From: CAMLHP01 sp035707845
GTDB taxonomy: Bacteria > Gemmatimonadota > Gemmatimonadetes > Gemmatimonadales > GWC2-71-9
DNA length: 7,744 bases
Reading direction: 5' to 3'
NCBI GenBank assembly: GCA_035707845.1
Contig: DASSTP010000067.1
Location: 1-7,744, forward strand
The notes beneath the pieces are model-generated. The model worked only from the letters and a program-made list of their open reading frames with translations. It was not told the DNA's origin and made no database searches. Position numbers and translations under genes: made by a program. Position 1 is the stretch's first letter. Each line of letters opens with the position of its first letter. Of the stretch, positions 5,952-7,744 are shown in pieces.

Positions 5952-6514
5952 GTGAGTTGGTGATCCGCCCGCCGGCGCTCAGCGAGATGCCGGCTGTCTT
6001 TGCCGTGCTCGCGGAATATCGGGTCCATCTCTTCGGCACCGGCGCGCTCGCCGACCCGGATTTTCCCGCCGACGCGCTCCTGTCGCTGCGCAATGGCATC
6101 GTGGACGTGGACCTCGCGGCCCGCGCGCTGGTGGCGGTGCATCAGGGATCGGTGGCCGGATTCTGCTGCTGGAGCTGGCTCGATGCTCCGGCGCGCGAGG
6201 CGAAGACCGTCCTGATCAGTGTCCGGCAATCGTGCCGCGGCAGCGGCATCGGCGCGGCCCTGCAGCGGGCGCGGATGGAGGCGATGTGGGCCGCCGGCGC
6301 GCGGAGTATTCACACCTGGAGCGACGACCCCTCGGCCATCGCATGGTACCAGCGCCACTTTGGTTATGTGGTGCTGGCCGAGGAACCGATCCGGCACGCA
6401 CTCCATCGCTTCCACCTGGGCGAACGCTCGTGGTGGGCGGTGCATCGTGGCTTTCCCGAACGGGCATCACTGACGCACCTGGTCACGAGTCAGGAAAGGA
6501 GCGTCGAAGCATGA
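5948..6514 (+). CDS. GNAT-family N-acyltransferase
   Basis: This 188 aa protein has a GNAT fold signature. Motif A is at about 88-112, with the acyl-CoA pyrophosphate-binding loop CRGSGIGAAL (R97, G98, G100, G102). Motif B is SDDPSAIAWYQRHFGYV (125-141), with the usual family tyrosine in the FGY block (Y140). The length and two-motif order are normal. Such enzymes move an acetyl or other acyl group from CoA to a primary amine; the amine here is unknown. It is the middle gene of a three-gene operon, with its ATG overlapping the PP-loop stop and its TGA overlapping the BKACE start. No clear Shine-Dalgarno precedes ATG 5948, so translation is probably coupled. The tail beyond about 160 is less conserved-looking. 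Between a PP-loop activator and an acyl-CoA-forming enzyme, small-molecule acylation is more plausible than a housekeeping protein-acetylation role. Confidence 0.9.
   Translation: MSELVIRPPALSEMPAVFAVLAEYRVHLFGTGALADPDFPADALLSLRNGIVDVDLAARALVAVHQGSVAGFCCWSWLDAPAREAKTVLISVRQSCRGSGIGAALQRARMEAMWAAGARSIHTWSDDPSAIAWYQRHFGYVVLAEEPIRHALHRFHLGERSWWAVHRGFPERASLTHLVTSQERSVEA
6496..6501 (+). promoter_or_regulatory. Ribosome binding site of the BKACE gene, inside the GNAT gene
   Basis: AAGGAG is 9 nt before ATG 6511 and lies within the last codons of the GNAT gene. It fixes the BKACE start and indicates its own translation initiation in addition to coupling. Confidence 0.65.
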
Positions 6515-7365
6515 GCGGACCCGTAACGAGCCCCGCCATCATCAATTTCTGTCCTACCGGCATGGTCCCGACCAGGGCGATGACGCCGCACGCGCCACTC
6601 ACGCCGGCGGAAGTGGTGGCCGACGTGCTCGAGTGCGCCGAGGCCGGCGCCAACCTGGTGCACCTGCATGCTCGCGACGAAGCCGGTGTGCCTCATTATG
6701 ACCGGGAGATCTATGCCCGGCAGATCGCCGGCATCAGGGAAGCGAGGCCCGACCTCACCATCTGCGTCTCGCTCAGCGGCCGCACCTTCGGCGCCCTGGA
6801 GCAGCGGGCGGATCCGCTCGAGCTGCAGGGCGACCTGCGGCCCGACATGGGGAGTCTCACGCTCGCATCGCTGAACTTTCCCCAGCAGGCCAGCGTCAAC
6901 GCGCCCGACATGGTTCGCCGCCTGGCCGAGCGAATGCAGGAGCGCGGCATCAAGCCGGAGCTGGAAGTCTTCGATGTCGGCATGGTCAACTTTGCCAACT
7001 ACCTGATCGAGAAGGGCATTCTCACGCCGCCTTTCTACTTCAACATCCTGCTCGGCAACCTGGCCAGCGCGCAGGCGACGCCGGCGCAGCTCGCGGCCAT
7101 CCTGAGCGCGCTGCCGCCGGATTCCATCTGGTGCCTCGCGGGCATCGGGCGTCAGCAGCTCACCGCCAACACGCTGGGACTGCTCTGGGGCGATGGCGTG
7201 CGTGTGGGTCTTGAAGACAATATCTGGCTCGACCGGCGGCGCAGCACGCTCGCCACGAACCGCGCGCTGGTGGAGCGGATCATTACGCTGGCAGGCATGC
7301 TGGAGCGCGAGATCGCCTCTTCCGCTCAGGTCCGGGCGCGGCTCGGGATCGGGCGCCTGCACTAA
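6511..7365 (+). CDS. BKACE / DUF849 beta-keto acid cleavage enzyme
   Basis: This 284 aa protein belongs to the DUF849 family (BKACE, 3-keto-5-aminohexanoate cleavage enzyme-like). Characterised members react a beta-keto acid with acetyl-CoA to give acetoacetate and a new acyl-CoA. Using Kce residue numbers recalled from the published structure, the metal ligands H46, H48 and E230 and the residues S82, R226 and D231 map with a constant +5 offset. They become H51 and H53 (in VHLHARD), S87 (in CVSLSGR), R231, E235 and D236 (in RVGLEDN), so a Zn-dependent active enzyme is likely. The Glu14 position of Kce is Val19 here, and the N-terminal segment CPTGMVPTRAMTPH is unlike Kce, which suggests a subgroup with a different, probably non-amino, substrate. 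It is the last gene of the operon, and its start overlaps the GNAT stop by ATGA. Confidence 0.93.
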   Translation: MSGPVTSPAIINFCPTGMVPTRAMTPHAPLTPAEVVADVLECAEAGANLVHLHARDEAGVPHYDREIYARQIAGIREARPDLTICVSLSGRTFGALEQRADPLELQGDLRPDMGSLTLASLNFPQQASVNAPDMVRRLAERMQERGIKPELEVFDVGMVNFANYLIEKGILTPPFYFNILLGNLASAQATPAQLAAILSALPPDSIWCLAGIGRQQLTANTLGLLWGDGVRVGLEDNIWLDRRRSTLATNRALVERIITLAGMLEREIASSAQVRARLGIGRLH

Positions 7366-7432
7366 GCCGCTTGAGGGGGCAGGTAAGCGTCGCGGCCGCT
7401 TGGGTACCTCTCTGCCTGCTTCGACAAGCGGC
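7366..7432. terminator. Nested inverted repeats after the operon, terminator candidate
   Basis: Immediately after the BKACE stop, GCCGCTTG (7366-7373) can pair with CAAGCGGC (7425-7432). Inside it GCAGG (7379-7383) can pair with CCTGC (7415-7419), and AAGCG (7385-7389) with CGCTT (7397-7401). A second copy of GCCGCTTG at 7395-7402 offers an alternative stem. There is no T-tract, so termination is inferred. Confidence 0.35.
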
Positions 7433-7613
7433 ATGCCCCGACGAGCGCTTCCTGCACATGCGGGCGCGCCTGCTTCATCGCAACCGGATGCCAGGCAGCG
7501 CAACCTCCCGACCCGGGCAACAGGTTCCCACAAAGACCCCAGTGTAGTTGGCCGTGCTCCCGAGTGATCGCCCAGCACGCCATCTGGCCGCGCACTGGCT
7601 GTGGGGCACCGGC

Positions 7614-7641
7614 TTGACAGGCCGCCCGTCGTCAGTACATT
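7614..7641 (+). promoter_or_regulatory. Strong sigma-70-type promoter for the gene at 7704
   Basis: A perfect TTGACA -35 box (7614-7619) and TACATT -10 box (7636-7641) are separated by 16 bp. It is the best promoter match in the window and points to the truncated gene at 7704. Confidence 0.75.
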
Positions 7642-7664
7642 GCATGTATCGCCTACCGATATAT
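7636..7664. promoter_or_regulatory. Palindromic operator candidate over the -10 and start site
   Basis: Two overlapping inverted repeats sit on the promoter. TACAT (7636-7640) and ATGTA (7644-7648) are separated by 3 bp. ATGTATCG (7644-7651) and CGATATAT (7657-7664) pair at 7 of 8 positions around CCTAC. Their position over the -10 box and probable +1 suits a repressor site. ATGT/ACAT half-sites recall PadR-type operators, but no regulator is identified. Confidence 0.5.
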
Positions 7665-7691
7665 CAGCAGTCGTTATACCGTGAGGGGTGC

Positions 7692-7697
7692 AGGAGG
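7692..7697 (+). promoter_or_regulatory. Ribosome binding site of the truncated gene
   Basis: AGGAGG is 6 nt before ATG 7704, a near-perfect site that supports a real gene continuing off the window. Confidence 0.75.
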
Positions 7698-7703
7698 CGC
7701 GCA

Positions 7704-7744
7704 ATGGGTAAGAGCGAAGGCACGGGGTGGAAGCCGGAGGCATA
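7704..7744 (+). CDS. Start of an unidentified protein (cut by window edge)
   Basis: Only 13 codons are visible (MGKSEGTGWKPEA), too few to assign a family. A strong promoter with overlapping palindromes and a perfect AGGAGG site make it a genuine, probably tightly controlled gene. The palindromic operator and a short hydrophilic N-terminus would fit a small autoregulated transcription factor such as a PadR-type repressor, but this is only a guess. It could equally be the first gene of an unrelated operon. Confidence 0.6.
   Translation, partial: MGKSEGTGWKPEA

Larger units (their letters stand above)
7366..7703. other. Intergenic region between the BKACE operon and the next gene
   Basis: No supported gene is present. 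A 77-codon minus-strand frame (7362-7595) has no recognisable domain. The segment starts with the nested hairpins, continues with about 180 bp in which I see nothing, and ends with a promoter and palindromes at 7614-7664. Confidence 0.55.

Noticed and set aside
7362..7595. 77-codon minus-strand open frame in the intergenic region
   Set aside because: It has no recognisable family, and its C-terminal end overlaps the BKACE stop and hairpin region. I cannot tell a gene remnant from chance.
6490..7743. Long minus-strand open frame (417 codons) opposite the BKACE gene
   Set aside because: It has no domain signature, runs through the promoter and intergenic region, and is antisense to a confidently identified enzyme.

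Overview
The window is high-GC DNA, roughly two-thirds G+C by eye, with tightly packed genes and Shine-Dalgarno-like start sites. A Ser/Thr kinase fused to a TolB-like domain and TPRs, together with a degenerate heptamer repeat typical of such genomes, suggests a Gemmatimonadota-type or similar environmental bacterium. That assignment is inference, because the window holds no rRNA or tRNA.

Layout. (1) Positions 1-2138, minus strand: a large cytosolic-looking PknB-type kinase with kinase, TolB/FlgO-like and TPR modules, whose C-terminus runs off the left edge. (2) A 110 bp divergent spacer leads to a small plus-strand cupin gene (2249-2647). Its stop codon lies inside a 71 bp hairpin built from 7-nt units. 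(3) A non-coding stretch of about 380 bp (2648-3029) holds a candidate promoter and several GC-rich hairpins. (4) A translationally coupled pair follows: an unrecognised 143 aa protein and a DksA/TraR-type C4 zinc-finger protein, closed by a 14 bp hairpin. (5) Next is a PAP2-family phosphatase with a signal peptide, followed by a C-rich, G-poor tract that looks like a Rho-loading site.

(6) The most interesting part is a three-gene operon at 4779-7365 whose reading frames overlap by ATGA. It encodes a QueC/ExsB-like PP-loop ATPase with a four-cysteine zinc site, a GNAT acyltransferase, and a DUF849/BKACE (beta-keto acid cleavage) enzyme. A coherent but unproven reading is that BKACE releases an acyl-CoA, the GNAT transfers that acyl group to an amine, and the PP-loop enzyme activates a carboxylate by adenylation. 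Together they would form a small pathway making or tailoring a metabolite.

(7) After a folded post-operon segment, a strong TTGACA/TACATT promoter overlaid with palindromes drives a gene cut off by the right edge. This arrangement suggests a self-regulated transcription factor.
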